NCBI RefSeq assembly: GCF_900156625.1
Contig: NZ_FTOB01000003.1
Span: 806,001 to 870,000, forward strand
Source of the DNA: Zobellia uliginosa
Lineage (GTDB): Bacteria > Bacteroidota > Bacteroidia > Flavobacteriales > Flavobacteriaceae
DNA: 64,000 nt
Reading direction: 5' to 3'
The position numbers were made by a program, and so were the translations under genes. A model generated the notes under the pieces. The model was given only the letters and a program-made list of their open reading frames with translations, was not told where the DNA came from and made no database searches. Positions 9,049 to 18,512 of the stretch are shown in pieces. How positions within the stretch are numbered: position 1 is the stretch's first letter; each line of letters starts with the position of its first letter.

Positions 9049-10515
9049 TTATCGATAAATCATCGCATTCCTGAAATTCGTTTTCTTATCGGCCTCAAGG
9101 TCGATCAAGAAACCGTTGATTATGGCATGCGTGATTTTTCTATCTTTTTTTAAGAGGAAGGTAGGGTTGAGGCCGATTTCTATTGAAAACTCGGGCAACT
9201 TATACCGCTTTCCGATGATATGTATGGGGAAGGGAGAAGACAGTTTCGACGATGGAATGTTTTCTACCCGTACATAGGTGTATCCTGATTTTAACAAGGA
9301 AGTGATATCAAGGGCGGCCAGATCGTTCAATGTATTCACCAGCTTAGGATATACCTTGCCCGGAACAATGGTATGCCCCGAAGCATCAAGGGTTTCGTAT
9401 CCATAATAGGTAGAGAGGTCACCTTGGTCTAGGATGCGGCTGCTGTACCAAAAATCGTTATGGTCTTTTTTGTCTACCTCTAGGCGGTTGATACCGATAT
9501 CCAAGATATAGTTTTTACCCAAAAGCGGATAGGTGGCATTGGCTATTTTCAAATCAAAAAGCTTCCGGTCGTTTTCGGGTATTTCCTCGTATTCCTCCAA
9601 GGCGATATCCTTATAATTTTCCTTTGCAATGGTAGATATGGCGGAAAGGATCGAAACATAGTTCAGTTTTCTTATTTCCTGCTTCTCCACATCGTTATGA
9701 TATCCTCCTGACTCTATTAAAATGGCACTTGTGCCCCACTTTTGGATATTATCGCCGAAAGCCCTTGGTTCAAAATCGTCATTGTATCGCCCAACCTGGC
9801 CCGGAGCGTATTTTTGAATAATCTTGTTCATAAAGACAATGACCTTCATGGCGTTGCCCCGTACTTCATTGATATCTTTTTCGTAATTGTATGCCGGGGC
9901 CAAGTATGAGATGGTGGCCGGTTTTTCGGTTCTTTCGGCATTGTAATAGGTACTTTGGTCATGTAGGTTGAAGCCAAAATCGGCATCTAGACTATCACGT
10001 ACCCTTTTCAAGGTCTGGCCCTCGGGTGACTGTAAACGCAATGCATCACGGTTGACATCGATGCCCAAGCGGTTTCTTCGTTGAAAGACCTCTGCCCCAT
10101 CAGGGTTTAACATGGGTAAAAAATGCAAGGTGCAGTTGGCCAAGATTTGCTGTTTTTCTGCAGCGAAATCATCGCTCTTGAAAAAATTAAGTATATCGAA
10201 AATAGCTTGTGTAGCGGTAGGTTCGTCACCGTGCATTTGTGACCACAAAAATACATCGGTCGGTCCCTCCCCTAGGCTGATGAGCGACAATGAACGGCCC
10301 TCGATGGACTTGCCGACTTGGGTTACCTTAAATTTAGGGTGGTTTTTGTACTGTTCGATTAAGGGTTGTAGCTCATGGTGCTTTATACGTCTTTTTTGAA
10401 GTAAGGGCTCTTTGTACGTTTCATAGGTTTCGTAAAGTTGGGTAGTCAGATCCGTTTGCTGTGCATGGGTATATAGGCAGACAAAAAGAATAAGGGCGGA
10501 AATCGGTATTCTCAT
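9049..10515 (-). CDS. Secreted M14 zinc carboxypeptidase
   Basis: This is a 488-residue protein with a signal peptide ending CLYTHAQ and an M14 (carboxypeptidase A/E-like) catalytic domain. The zinc ligands are His95 and Glu98 in MHGDEP and His185 in FNLHDQ. GIDVNRD near 151-157 supplies the substrate-binding Asn-Arg pair, and the catalytic Glu is probably in ILIESGGYH near residue 265-273. The C-terminal 200 residues are a family-specific extension. The ATG overlaps the end of the upstream amidase gene by four bases, so it is coupled to a peptidoglycan amidase. This suggests that it trims peptides released from the cell wall, although a general peptidase role is possible. Confidence 0.9.
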   Translation of the reverse strand: MRIPISALILFVCLYTHAQQTDLTTQLYETYETYKEPLLQKRRIKHHELQPLIEQYKNHPKFKVTQVGKSIEGRSLSLISLGEGPTDVFLWSQMHGDEPTATQAIFDILNFFKSDDFAAEKQQILANCTLHFLPMLNPDGAEVFQRRNRLGIDVNRDALRLQSPEGQTLKRVRDSLDADFGFNLHDQSTYYNAERTEKPATISYLAPAYNYEKDINEVRGNAMKVIVFMNKIIQKYAPGQVGRYNDDFEPRAFGDNIQKWGTSAILIESGGYHNDVEKQEIRKLNYVSILSAISTIAKENYKDIALEEYEEIPENDRKLFDLKIANATYPLLGKNYILDIGINRLEVDKKDHNDFWYSSRILDQGDLSTYYGYETLDASGHTIVPGKVYPKLVNTLNDLAALDITSLLKSGYTYVRVENIPSSKLSSPFPIHIIGKRYKLPEFSIEIGLNPTFLLKKDRKITHAIINGFLIDLEADKKTNFRNAMIYR

Positions 10516-11210
10516 GGGGTCATCGGTTTTTTTGGTATGGGGGCAAAATTAAGATTTTTGGTGGCTCGTCGAACCTTGCCCATAAAATCTTCGCCCGGGT
10601 CGGTCTTTTGGGTACGGTAGCCTTTGTCCTTTTCCAACCATAGTGGGTGGTTCTCAAAATAGGTGTATTCATAATGGCCGATCAGATAATCGATGGCATA
10701 TTTGTCGGCTAGGTAATTTACCAGTTCGATATTCGATTTTAGTTGGGCCTCGGTCAAGGGCATGGCTTCGGTGCCCCCAACATTTTCTATGCCTATAGCG
10801 CAATGGTTGAGACCAATAACATGTCGGGCCATAGTAGTCTCTGGCAATAGGCGATAAATGCTACCATCGCGGTCTACCATAAACTGGGAAGAAACGTTTA
10901 ATCCGCTTACATCCTTAATATCGGGCCGCCAATTGGGCAAGGTCGGAGGATTAAAGGCTTCGAAGGCTTCTTCTAAGGTGGGTATGACGGTCCAATGTAA
11001 TACGATTATTCGCGGAATTATGGTCGGTGTCTCCTTTTCCATACCATAGCGGTCCCGAAGGTATTCTAGGCTTAGTTGTTTTCGGGTTTCGTCAAAGACA
11101 ATGGGTTTATCTATAATTTCAGGAAGCTGTACCGTTTCCTTTACCGGCTTGCACTGCAAAAAGAGCAGGCAGCTGAAAATAGCCAGATATAGGCTGTACT
11201 TTTTGGTCAT
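10512..11210 (-). CDS. N-acetylmuramoyl-L-alanine amidase lipoprotein (Amidase_2)
   Basis: This is a zinc amidase that cuts the bond between muramic acid and the stem peptide, similar in architecture to AmiD. The 232-residue protein has a lipoprotein signal (LFLQC, Cys20). The Amidase_2 motifs are VLHWT near residue 71 (zinc His), HCAIGIENVGG near 132-142, LIGHYEY near 177 (second zinc His) and KTDPGEDF near 200. It overlaps both neighbours by four bases (3D-domain gene upstream, M14 peptidase downstream). The three genes therefore form one coupled set for handling murein at the outer membrane. Confidence 0.92.
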   Translation of the reverse strand: MTKKYSLYLAIFSCLLFLQCKPVKETVQLPEIIDKPIVFDETRKQLSLEYLRDRYGMEKETPTIIPRIIVLHWTVIPTLEEAFEAFNPPTLPNWRPDIKDVSGLNVSSQFMVDRDGSIYRLLPETTMARHVIGLNHCAIGIENVGGTEAMPLTEAQLKSNIELVNYLADKYAIDYLIGHYEYTYFENHPLWLEKDKGYRTQKTDPGEDFMGKVRRATKNLNFAPIPKKPMTP

Positions 11211-11635
11211 TCGTTATCGATGTTGGTTTCCCGTTTGACACGGTATTTGATCTTTAATTTTTTTCGGCCCCATTTTCTAGCTTTTGCAATATCGGTACCC
11301 ATATAAATATCGATTTTGTTTCTCCAACGGCTGTGCATTTTGTCCATTACGGTATAAAACCCATCGAGGCCTTGTATTTTCACGTGGCTCCCTTGTTCCA
11401 ATCCCAAGTCTAGCAGGTCTCGAGAAACCGCTATTGCCTTCATTCCGGGGAGCAAGGTGTCGCCCCAAGCAGCCACGCTTGGCTCTTGGTCCGTTTGCCA
11501 ATGAACGGAATTGTAGGCCGAGACGTTCACAACCTTGGTTTTCCAAATGCAACCATCATCCTCATCCTTGTCTTTTTCAGCACAAGAATGGCACAAATAG
11601 CAGCACAATAAAAGTAGGGTGATCTTTTTGTCCAT
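11207..11635 (-). CDS. 3D-domain lipoprotein
   Basis: This is a 142-residue lipoprotein (lipobox near CHSCAEKD) with a 3D domain, a double-psi barrel named after three conserved Asp residues. These are seen in TDQEP (about 50-54), VMDKM (about 95-99) and KIDIYMGTD (about 107-115). Related folds include MltA and RlpA, which bind or cleave peptidoglycan glycan strands. It is the first gene of a three-gene coupled set with an amidase and an M14 peptidase, which supports a cell-wall role. With so short a domain, a lytic transglycosylase activity cannot be claimed. Confidence 0.85.
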   Translation of the reverse strand: MDKKITLLLLCCYLCHSCAEKDKDEDDGCIWKTKVVNVSAYNSVHWQTDQEPSVAAWGDTLLPGMKAIAVSRDLLDLGLEQGSHVKIQGLDGFYTVMDKMHSRWRNKIDIYMGTDIAKARKWGRKKLKIKYRVKRETNIDNE

Positions 11636-11668
11636 AGCCGTAAGCTTTCCCTTAAAGCTACATAATTT

Positions 11669-12628
11669 TCAAGATACAGGATACGGAATCGGTTCTCCTT
11701 TGTAAAAGGCAATAATGTTGCGGGCCGCAAAAACCGACATTTGACGCCGTGCCTCTAGGGTGGCCGAACCAATGTGCGGGGTTACGGCAACCTGTTCCAT
11801 TGAGAGCAGCGGGTTATCGGCTTTCATGGGTTCGGGGTCGGTAACATCAAGTCCCGCCCCCCATATCTCACCGTGCCGCAAAGCCGCTATCAAATCGGTT
11901 TCGTTATGTACCTGTCCCCTTGCAGTATTTACGAAAATGGCGGACGATTTCATTTTTTTAAAGGCGTTGGCATCAAACTTGTGTTTTGTATCAGGGGTAA
12001 GTGCACAGTGTACGGAAATGATATCGCTTTGCTCCAAAAGGTCGTTAAAAGAAACTTTTTTGGCCTGTAATTCTTCCTCAGCTTCCCTATTGGTCGAACG
12101 GTTGCAGTAGCGTACTTCCATGCCGTAGGCCCCCTTACAACGGCGGGCAAATTCGAGTCCTATCCGCCCCAACCCGAAAATTCCGACTGTTTTGTTTTTT
12201 AGTTCGATTCCCAAATGGGCCTGGGGCCTAAAATGCCGCCATTCATCTTTGGCTATGGTCTTGTGCATATAGAACATCTTTCTCGATACGGCCAAGACAA
12301 GGGCAAAGGCAATATCGGCCGTTGCATCGGTCATGGAGTTTGGTGCATTGGCAATGGGAATGCCCAGGCGTTTGGCCTCTACAATATCGATGTTGTCATA
12401 GCCTGCTGCATATTGGGAAATGATTTTAAGATGCTTGTTCGCCTTTAAGAATTCGGCATCTAGTTTATAATTGTTCGTGCTTAAAAGGGCATCGTGTTGC
12501 GCTGCGGCTTTATAAAGCTCTTCTTTGGTCATCGGTAGGTCTTTGGTCCATTTGGTCACCTTCAGTCCTTCCTTTTTCAATAAATCGATCCCGGTATCGG
12601 GTATATTTAGCGGTACAAGTATTTTCAT
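11669..12628 (-). CDS. NAD-dependent D-2-hydroxyacid dehydrogenase (glyoxylate/hydroxypyruvate reductase type)
   Basis: This is a two-domain oxidoreductase of 319 residues. The start at 12628 (MKILVPLNIP) is preferred to a GTG-like extension three codons upstream. The nucleotide-binding loop is GLGRIGLEFARR, near residue 150. The catalytic trio is Arg in NTARGQ (about 233), Glu in DPEPMKADNPL (about 262) and His in TPHIGSAT (about 282). It reduces glyoxylate, hydroxypyruvate or a related 2-keto acid; the exact substrate is not visible. It is divergent from the serine-hydrolase gene and 33 bases upstream of the 3D-domain gene, so it may share that message. Confidence 0.92.
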   Translation of the reverse strand: MKILVPLNIPDTGIDLLKKEGLKVTKWTKDLPMTKEELYKAAAQHDALLSTNNYKLDAEFLKANKHLKIISQYAAGYDNIDIVEAKRLGIPIANAPNSMTDATADIAFALVLAVSRKMFYMHKTIAKDEWRHFRPQAHLGIELKNKTVGIFGLGRIGLEFARRCKGAYGMEVRYCNRSTNREAEEELQAKKVSFNDLLEQSDIISVHCALTPDTKHKFDANAFKKMKSSAIFVNTARGQVHNETDLIAALRHGEIWGAGLDVTDPEPMKADNPLLSMEQVAVTPHIGSATLEARRQMSVFAARNIIAFYKGEPIPYPVS

Positions 12629-12726
12629 GGTAAGCAATTTATAAAATCTAATAGACGGTTGTACAAATTCATTTACTTTTACATTTTTTCTGGTGTACTT
12701 TTTATTTCAAAACTCCCGAGAACATT

Positions 12727-14055
12727 ATGAAAACTTTCAAACGTATCCTTCTAATTTTATTCGTTATTCTTTCCGTGGCCGTATACTTTAATTTTCCCAA
12801 ACTCAATTTTATTTCCGGCTACGCCGCTAAAAACATGGCTTCTACGGTCTTTTTGACCGAACGCGGGGCCCGATCGGTTGAATTGAACGATAACGACGTG
12901 CCTTTAATAAACCTGGCCGACGTGGAAACCGATGGTAAGAGTGCTTCCGCTTCGGTATTCGGACTCATGGAGCGTAAAGCCGTGTGTCATGAAGGACTGG
13001 GCTGTACTTTGATCAATGAAAATTATGACCCTAATATTCCAATTCCCGTTCCGGTGCGGGCCGAACCGAAGTCCGATTTGGTTTTTCCTTACGGTGACAA
13101 GGAAGCCAAAGACACGGTTTTTGACCATATAGATTATGACCGTTTGCAAAAAGCCATAGATTGGGCCTTTAGTGATAACGAGGAGAAAAAGACCAGGACG
13201 GTACTTGTAGCCTATAAAAACCATATTGTCGGTGAGAAGTATTTAGATGGTTTTACCAAGGATACGCCAATTTTGGGCTGGAGTATGACCAAGAGTGTAC
13301 TTGCCACCTTATATGGTATTCTTGAATACCAAGGGAAAATAGACCTGAACCAAGCCGTTCTTTTGGAAGGATGGGAAAAGGATGAAAGAAAACATATTAC
13401 CCTGAACCATCTCTTGCGTATGCAAAGCGGACTTGCTTGGGAAGAAGACTATACCTCCATTTCAGATGTAACCCGTATGCTTTTTATGGATGCCGATATG
13501 ACCAAGGCCCAAGGCGAAAAGGAGGCCATTGCGGCACCTACGGAAATATGGAACTATTCCTCGGGAACATCCAACCTTTTATCGGGCATTTTAAGAAAAC
13601 GGTTTAAAACCCATCAAGAGTATATCAATTTCCCATACGAAGCACTTATCGATAAGATAGGAATGAGCAGTATGTTGATTGAAACCGATATGAAAGGTAA
13701 TTTTGTAGGATCTTCATATGCCTGGGCCACCACCCGTGATTGGGCCAAATTCGGACTACTATATTTGAACAAGGGGAACTGGAACGGCGAACGGCTTTTT
13801 GATTCTTCTTGGGTCGATTATGTATCCAAACCCACTTTACATTCCGATGGCACCTACGGAGCGCATTTTTGGCTTAATGCCAACGGAAAATACCCAGATG
13901 TACCCAAGGATCTCTACTCTGCCAATGGCTACCAAGGACAGCGGGTATTTATTATTCCCTCAAAAGATTTGGTAGTGGTCCGCACCGGCCTTGCCGAAGA
14001 ACCCGATTTTGATATCAATCTCTTTTTAAAAAATATCTTGGCTTCCTTTCAATAA
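12727..14055 (+). CDS. Beta-lactamase-fold serine hydrolase
   Basis: This is a 442-residue class-C beta-lactamase-like serine hydrolase, similar to the 6-aminohexanoate-dimer hydrolase/esterase group. It has one N-terminal membrane segment (residues 7-22, uncleaved anchor or signal). The nucleophile motif is SMTK (Ser186, Lys189) and the second-motif Tyr is in WNYSSGTSN (Tyr277). A late HFWLN segment and GYQGQRVFI take the place of the third motif. It is probably periplasmic and acts on an amide or ester; it should not be read as an antibiotic-resistance gene without evidence. It is monocistronic, with a hairpin at 14237-14270 downstream. Confidence 0.88.
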   Translation: MKTFKRILLILFVILSVAVYFNFPKLNFISGYAAKNMASTVFLTERGARSVELNDNDVPLINLADVETDGKSASASVFGLMERKAVCHEGLGCTLINENYDPNIPIPVPVRAEPKSDLVFPYGDKEAKDTVFDHIDYDRLQKAIDWAFSDNEEKKTRTVLVAYKNHIVGEKYLDGFTKDTPILGWSMTKSVLATLYGILEYQGKIDLNQAVLLEGWEKDERKHITLNHLLRMQSGLAWEEDYTSISDVTRMLFMDADMTKAQGEKEAIAAPTEIWNYSSGTSNLLSGILRKRFKTHQEYINFPYEALIDKIGMSSMLIETDMKGNFVGSSYAWATTRDWAKFGLLYLNKGNWNGERLFDSSWVDYVSKPTLHSDGTYGAHFWLNANGKYPDVPKDLYSANGYQGQRVFIIPSKDLVVVRTGLAEEPDFDINLFLKNILASFQ

Positions 14056-14336
14056 TACGGCAGGTTCTACACGTACGAAAGCCGTACGAAAAAACTTAAA
14101 TATCTTTTTGTGCTAGTTACACAACAATTTTGCCTTGGCTCGCAACAATAGTTATGATGTGATAAGGCTTCAGTGTATGTTTACAGTGTAATAAAAACGA
14201 AAGTAAATTTTTTCATTTTCATATAGTGTTCTCGACGAAAGAGCCTTTTCCTTCTAGGATGGGCTCTTTCTGGTTTTATATTGTTCGAGAAAATGCTTTG
14301 CCCGAAAATAGTGACCGTTCTTTCTATTTTTTGCGA
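14056..14336. terminator. Intergenic region with a terminator-like hairpin
   Basis: The only structure I see between the two convergent genes is a perfect nine-base stem GAAAGAGCC/GGCTCTTTC at 14237-14245 and 14262-14270 with a 16-base loop. It lacks a strong T tract, so termination is possible but not certain. The rest is AT-rich with no gene. Confidence 0.4.
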
Positions 14337-15185
14337 TCAAGGAATATACTTGTTCTTTCCGAAATTGGGCTTGCGTTTTTCGAGAAAGGCGTTTCTACCT
14401 TCCTTGGCTTCTTCGGTTCCGTAGGCCAAGCGTGTAGCCTCACCGGCAAACACTTGCTGCCCAACCATACCGTCATCCGTAAGGTTCATGGCAAATTTTA
14501 GCATTTTTATGGAAGTGGGCGATTTTTCAAGAATCTCTTGGGCCCATTGATAAGCGGTATCCTCTAATTCATCATGAGGGATTACGGCATTGACCATTCC
14601 CATTTCGTAGGCTTCTTGGGCCGAGTAGTTCCGGCCCAAGAAAAAGATTTCACGGGCCTTTTTTTGTCCCACCATTTTGGCAAGGTAGGCCGAACCGTAG
14701 CCTCCGTCAAAACTGGTTACATCGGCATCGGTCTGTTTAAAAATGGCATGTTCCTTACTGGCCAAGGTCAAATCGCAAACGACATGGAGGCTGTGCCCCC
14801 CACCCACGGCCCAACCGGGTACAACGGCAATCACTGCTTTGGGCATAAAACGTATTTGGCGCTGTACTTCAAGGATATTTAAACGGTGCATACCGTCTTC
14901 CCCGACATAACCTTGCTCTCCCCTAGCCCTTTGGTCGCCTCCACTACAAAATGAATAGACCCCATCTTTGGTAGAAGGCCCTTCGGCCGATAATAAGACA
15001 ACTCCGATCGAGGTGTCTTCCTGGGCGTCATAAAAGGCTTTGTACAGTTCACTTGTCGTCTTTGGCCTGAACGCATTGCGCACATTCGGGCGGTTGAAGG
15101 CTATTCGGGCTACGCCGTTACACTTTTTATAGGTGATATCTTCGAATTCTATCGCTGTTTTCCAGTCCGGTTTTTGCATAATCAT
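14337..15185 (-). CDS. menB: 1,4-dihydroxy-2-naphthoyl-CoA synthase
   Basis: MenB closes the second ring of the menaquinone nucleus from o-succinylbenzoyl-CoA. The 282-residue crotonase-fold protein has the MenB-specific SGGDQRARGEQGY loop near 80-95, the oxyanion-hole segment GWAVGGGHSLH near 125-135 and DADVTSFDGGYGSAYLA near 152-168. The length and motifs fit the family closely. The second ATG at 15179 is an equally good start. No other men genes are adjacent. The use of menaquinone fits Flavobacteriaceae. Confidence 0.96.
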   Translation of the reverse strand: MIMQKPDWKTAIEFEDITYKKCNGVARIAFNRPNVRNAFRPKTTSELYKAFYDAQEDTSIGVVLLSAEGPSTKDGVYSFCSGGDQRARGEQGYVGEDGMHRLNILEVQRQIRFMPKAVIAVVPGWAVGGGHSLHVVCDLTLASKEHAIFKQTDADVTSFDGGYGSAYLAKMVGQKKAREIFFLGRNYSAQEAYEMGMVNAVIPHDELEDTAYQWAQEILEKSPTSIKMLKFAMNLTDDGMVGQQVFAGEATRLAYGTEEAKEGRNAFLEKRKPNFGKNKYIP

Positions 15186-15530
15186 AATTTAAACATTGCA
15201 AAGTAAAGCAATTTGAAAAAACAATGCGATATAACGGAGGTTTGTCGCTATTAAAATAATGAAAAAAGAAGCGGGTATTAAGGTGGTTCTAAAATATAGC
15301 CCCTCCATTCGTTCAATTCAAACATATAATGGCAAAGCAGAAGCGCCATTAGTCGTTTTTTTGTGTTTTGATAGAATAAATCCCCTAATTTACAGTGAAT
15401 TAGGCTAAATTGATTTATTTTCGTAGTAAAGCATAGCACATGAACCATTGATTTGTATTTCCCTATTCTTAAGATTTACTGTACTTGACAGCGATCTTAT
15501 TCTTGTTAAATAAGTGTAAAATTCTTTTTG
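15186..15530. other. Intergenic region with a short frame and hairpin
   Basis: The 345 bases upstream of the first PAS kinase hold a 49-codon plus-strand frame (15259-15408) that I do not trust as a gene. Inside it is an inverted repeat AATGGC/GCCATT near 15331-15354, followed shortly by seven T residues, which looks like a weak terminator or attenuator. No clear promoter box is seen. Confidence 0.35.
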
Positions 15531-18152
15531 ATGTGTATTAAAGATCGTCCCATAGAAAATATAGACAATAGAATTGCTGATTTAAATGTGATTGCCAGGA
15601 TAGGTTACTGGGAGTTCGATGTCGATTCAGCAAGGTATCGCCTAGACAAAGTATCGTATGATATTCTACAGCTGCCCTACGGTGCGGCCCTAGAAGATCG
15701 AGAAACGGAAACTTATTGTCAAAATAAAGAGGAATGGGCGCTTGTAAATGATCTCATTGCCAACACGGCAAAACAGAAAAAACCGTTTCATCACGAGGTG
15801 GAATTGGAGCTTCCCGATGGCCATCATATATGGCTTTTATTAATAGGAAAAATAAACCATGATGCCGATGGAAACATAAAGGTATCGGGTATGATGCAAG
15901 ACATTACGCACAGAAAAGAGTTCGAGACAGAATTGACCCAGAAGAACGAGCTTTTGAACTTTACGGAGAACAAAGCCGCTCTAGGGCATTGGAAATGGGA
16001 CTTAAAAACCGATTTAGTCAATTGTTCAAAAAATATTGCTCGCATAATCGGCGTTGAATACGGCACTGTTATTACTATCGAAGAATTGATCAATGGGGTG
16101 CACCCAGAAGATTTTGAACTGGTACGAGATCACATGGCGAATGCCGTAAAGACCAAATCTTTTGACCCCTTGTTTCACCGGTTTCTTTTAGACGATGGCT
16201 CTGAACGTATTATCGAAGTTTTGGGCGAAGCCGTTCTCGATGATTCGGGCGAATTAGTGAGTTTTATATGTAGTTCTCAAGATATTACGACCCGAAAGCA
16301 ATTTGAAAATGAACTCATTAAAAAGAATCAATTATTCGTGGTGGCCCAACAAAGGGCCAAGTTTGGGTACTGGCAGTGGGACCCTAAGACTGATTCCGTA
16401 AGCTGTTCGGAAAATATGTCGCGCCTCTTACGAATTGAGGAAAATACCATTTTTCCGATAAAGGACCTTATAAAGGATGTGCACCCCAAAGATATGGACT
16501 ACGTGCGCTCTTGTCTGGACAACATTGTAAAGACCAAGATTTTTAATGGTTTTAGCCATCGTATAGTTCTAAACGATGAGATTCGATACGTTAAGGTGTA
16601 TGGGAAGGTCAATACGGACCTAAACGATGAAATTCTAAATATTCTGGGGGTTTCCCAAGATGTTACGGAACAAAAAAAGTCTGAAAATGAACTTCTTAGC
16701 AGGAATCAACTCTTAGGCTTTGCCGAGCAAATTTCAAAAATCGGCAATTGGCAATGGAATATGACCACCAATATTATAAAATGGTCGACCAATCTTTATC
16801 GCATTTTTGAAATTGAAGAAAACAGTGAAATTCATTTCGACACCTATTTTGGCTATGTTCACCCAGATGATAAGGAAATGGTTAGGGCTAGGATCAATTC
16901 CCTTGCAGAGAACAAGAACTTTGAAAGTGTAATACATCGGATTGTATTGGATAACGGAACCATTAAGGTCGTAGAGCTATTGGCGACCGTAAATCTTGAT
17001 GATTCCAATAATATAATCGAAATGTTGGGCACGCTACAAGATGTAAGCGAACAACGTTCAGAAGAGATAAAATTCAAGGGGTTGCTGGAGTCTGCGCCTA
17101 ATGCCACCCTTATCGTAGCCGAGGGCGATACAATACAAATGATCAATAAGCAGGCGGAACACTTGTTCGGTTATTCCCCAGAAGAGCTCCTAGGGAAAAA
17201 ACTTGGAATTCTTGTCCCCTCTAGGTTTGAAGAACAACGGATTCCGCAACAAAAAAAGTTTTTGGAGAATCCGGTAGTGCAAGAGATGGATTTGGGAGAG
17301 GACTTCTTTATGAAGCATAAATCGGGAAAGGAAATTCCAGTGAAGGTTACCCTGGGCCTTTTGGAAATCGACAAAGGAATGTTGATATCTATGGCCGTTC
17401 GGGATATCACTACCGAGAAACTGGCGGAACGTAAAATATTAAAGGCCAAGGAAGATTTGGAAACCTTGACGCGTGAGCTTACCGCGCAAAACCTTCAATT
17501 GGCCGATTTTACCCAAATTACCTCGCATAACCTACGTGCTCCGGTCAGCAATTTGAATTCGCTTTTAGACATCTATAAGATGATGGACGATGAAGAAGAA
17601 CGCAAAGAGCTTTTTAAAAAATTTGAAACGGTTATTGCCCATCTGACTTTGACATTGAATACATTGATAAATGCACTTTCCACTAAAAGTAGTACCTCGG
17701 TAGAGTGCCATGAAGTTTCTTTTAGCGAAACCTTTAAGAAAACCAAGGAAATTCTTACGGCCGAAATCACCAGGACCAAGGCTATTGTTAAAAGTGATTT
17801 TTCAAAAGTGGATGTCATTCAATACCACAATATATATTTAGAAAGTATTTTTCAAAACTTAATAGGGAATGCCTTAAAGTACAAGTCGCCAAAGCGTATT
17901 CCCCAGATAGAGGTCAGTTCCGAAATCCATAAAGGGAAAGTTCTGTTAAAATTTAAGGATAACGGGTTGGGAATTGACCTAGCTAGACACGGGAACAAAA
18001 TATTCGGATTGAACAAAGTGTTTCACAACCATCCGGATGCTAAGGGCATCGGACTCTTTATGACCAAGACCCAGGTCGAATCTATGGGAGGTAAAATATC
18101 AGTATTAAGCAAGGTCGACGAAGGCTCTACTTTTATAATATCCTTTAAATAA
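15531..18152 (+). CDS. Soluble multi-PAS sensor histidine kinase (five PAS modules)
   Basis: This is a cytoplasmic histidine kinase of 873 residues without membrane segments. Four PAS_3-like modules start with similar W-x-W blocks (IGYWEFD about 24, LGHWKWD about 151, FGYWQWD about 278, IGNWQWN about 403). A fifth, typical PAS begins FKGLLESAPNAT near 519. The phospho-acceptor box is SHNLRAPVSNL near 665, and the ATPase domain has NALKYKSP, DNGLGID and GIGLFMTK. The start at 15531 is chosen over a TTG one codon before. A truncated receiver gene follows after six bases, and a close paralogue of the whole cassette follows at 18513. The sensed signal is unknown; PAS modules often bind small ligands, haem or flavin. 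Confidence 0.93.
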   Translation: MCIKDRPIENIDNRIADLNVIARIGYWEFDVDSARYRLDKVSYDILQLPYGAALEDRETETYCQNKEEWALVNDLIANTAKQKKPFHHEVELELPDGHHIWLLLIGKINHDADGNIKVSGMMQDITHRKEFETELTQKNELLNFTENKAALGHWKWDLKTDLVNCSKNIARIIGVEYGTVITIEELINGVHPEDFELVRDHMANAVKTKSFDPLFHRFLLDDGSERIIEVLGEAVLDDSGELVSFICSSQDITTRKQFENELIKKNQLFVVAQQRAKFGYWQWDPKTDSVSCSENMSRLLRIEENTIFPIKDLIKDVHPKDMDYVRSCLDNIVKTKIFNGFSHRIVLNDEIRYVKVYGKVNTDLNDEILNILGVSQDVTEQKKSENELLSRNQLLGFAEQISKIGNWQWNMTTNIIKWSTNLYRIFEIEENSEIHFDTYFGYVHPDDKEMVRARINSLAENKNFESVIHRIVLDNGTIKVVELLATVNLDDSNNIIEMLGTLQDVSEQRSEEIKFKGLLESAPNATLIVAEGDTIQMINKQAEHLFGYSPEELLGKKLGILVPSRFEEQRIPQQKKFLENPVVQEMDLGEDFFMKHKSGKEIPVKVTLGLLEIDKGMLISMAVRDITTEKLAERKILKAKEDLETLTRELTAQNLQLADFTQITSHNLRAPVSNLNSLLDIYKMMDDEEERKELFKKFETVIAHLTLTLNTLINALSTKSSTSVECHEVSFSETFKKTKEILTAEITRTKAIVKSDFSKVDVIQYHNIYLESIFQNLIGNALKYKSPKRIPQIEVSSEIHKGKVLLKFKDNGLGIDLARHGNKIFGLNKVFHNHPDAKGIGLFMTKTQVESMGGKISVLSKVDEGSTFIISFK

Positions 18153-18158
18153 TATCAT

Positions 18159-18410
18159 ATGGAACCATCTTTTCATCTGGGTATTATCGATGACGACGAG
18201 ATTTATGGTTATGCTACTATTCAATACGTAAATTTTTTGGGGCTCATGGTACATAAGGGCTCGGTTTATTCAAATGGAGACGCTTTGTCCTTTATTTCAG
18301 AAAACCTAGATAAGCCTATCCTACGCTTGTTAACTATATTTTCAAGCCATTATATAGTGATGTACCCAAAGGCATCGTTAAGGAGCCTTGTTAAACCAGA
18401 AATTAAATGA
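18159..18410 (+). pseudogene. Truncated response-regulator receiver (decayed)
   Basis: The first 53 codons match the intact receiver at 20768: FHLGIIDDDEIY here against FHLCIIDDDDIY there, then NGDALSFISEN against NGEDALNFILEN. After LDKP the similarity stops, and the frame ends in unrelated sequence at codon 83. The phospho-acceptor Asp (LLDIDMP in the paralogue), the switch Ser/Thr and the conserved Lys are all missing, so it cannot work as a normal receiver. It follows the five-PAS kinase by six bases. It is probably the remnant of that kinase's partner after a deletion, although a retained acid-pocket fragment with a new function cannot be excluded. Confidence 0.8.
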
Positions 18411-18512
18411 CGGCCAGCGTTAGTAATCCATTAAGTTTTTTCGCTAATTACAAAGAAGTTTATAATATTCATATGGTTTTTCTGTTAAATAATAGTTTCA
18501 AGTTTGTTCTAA

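Noticed and set aside
12727-14055. Calling the serine hydrolase a beta-lactamase resistance gene
   Set aside because: SxxK and Tyr motifs are shared by many esterases and amidases of this fold; there is no evidence for beta-lactam activity.
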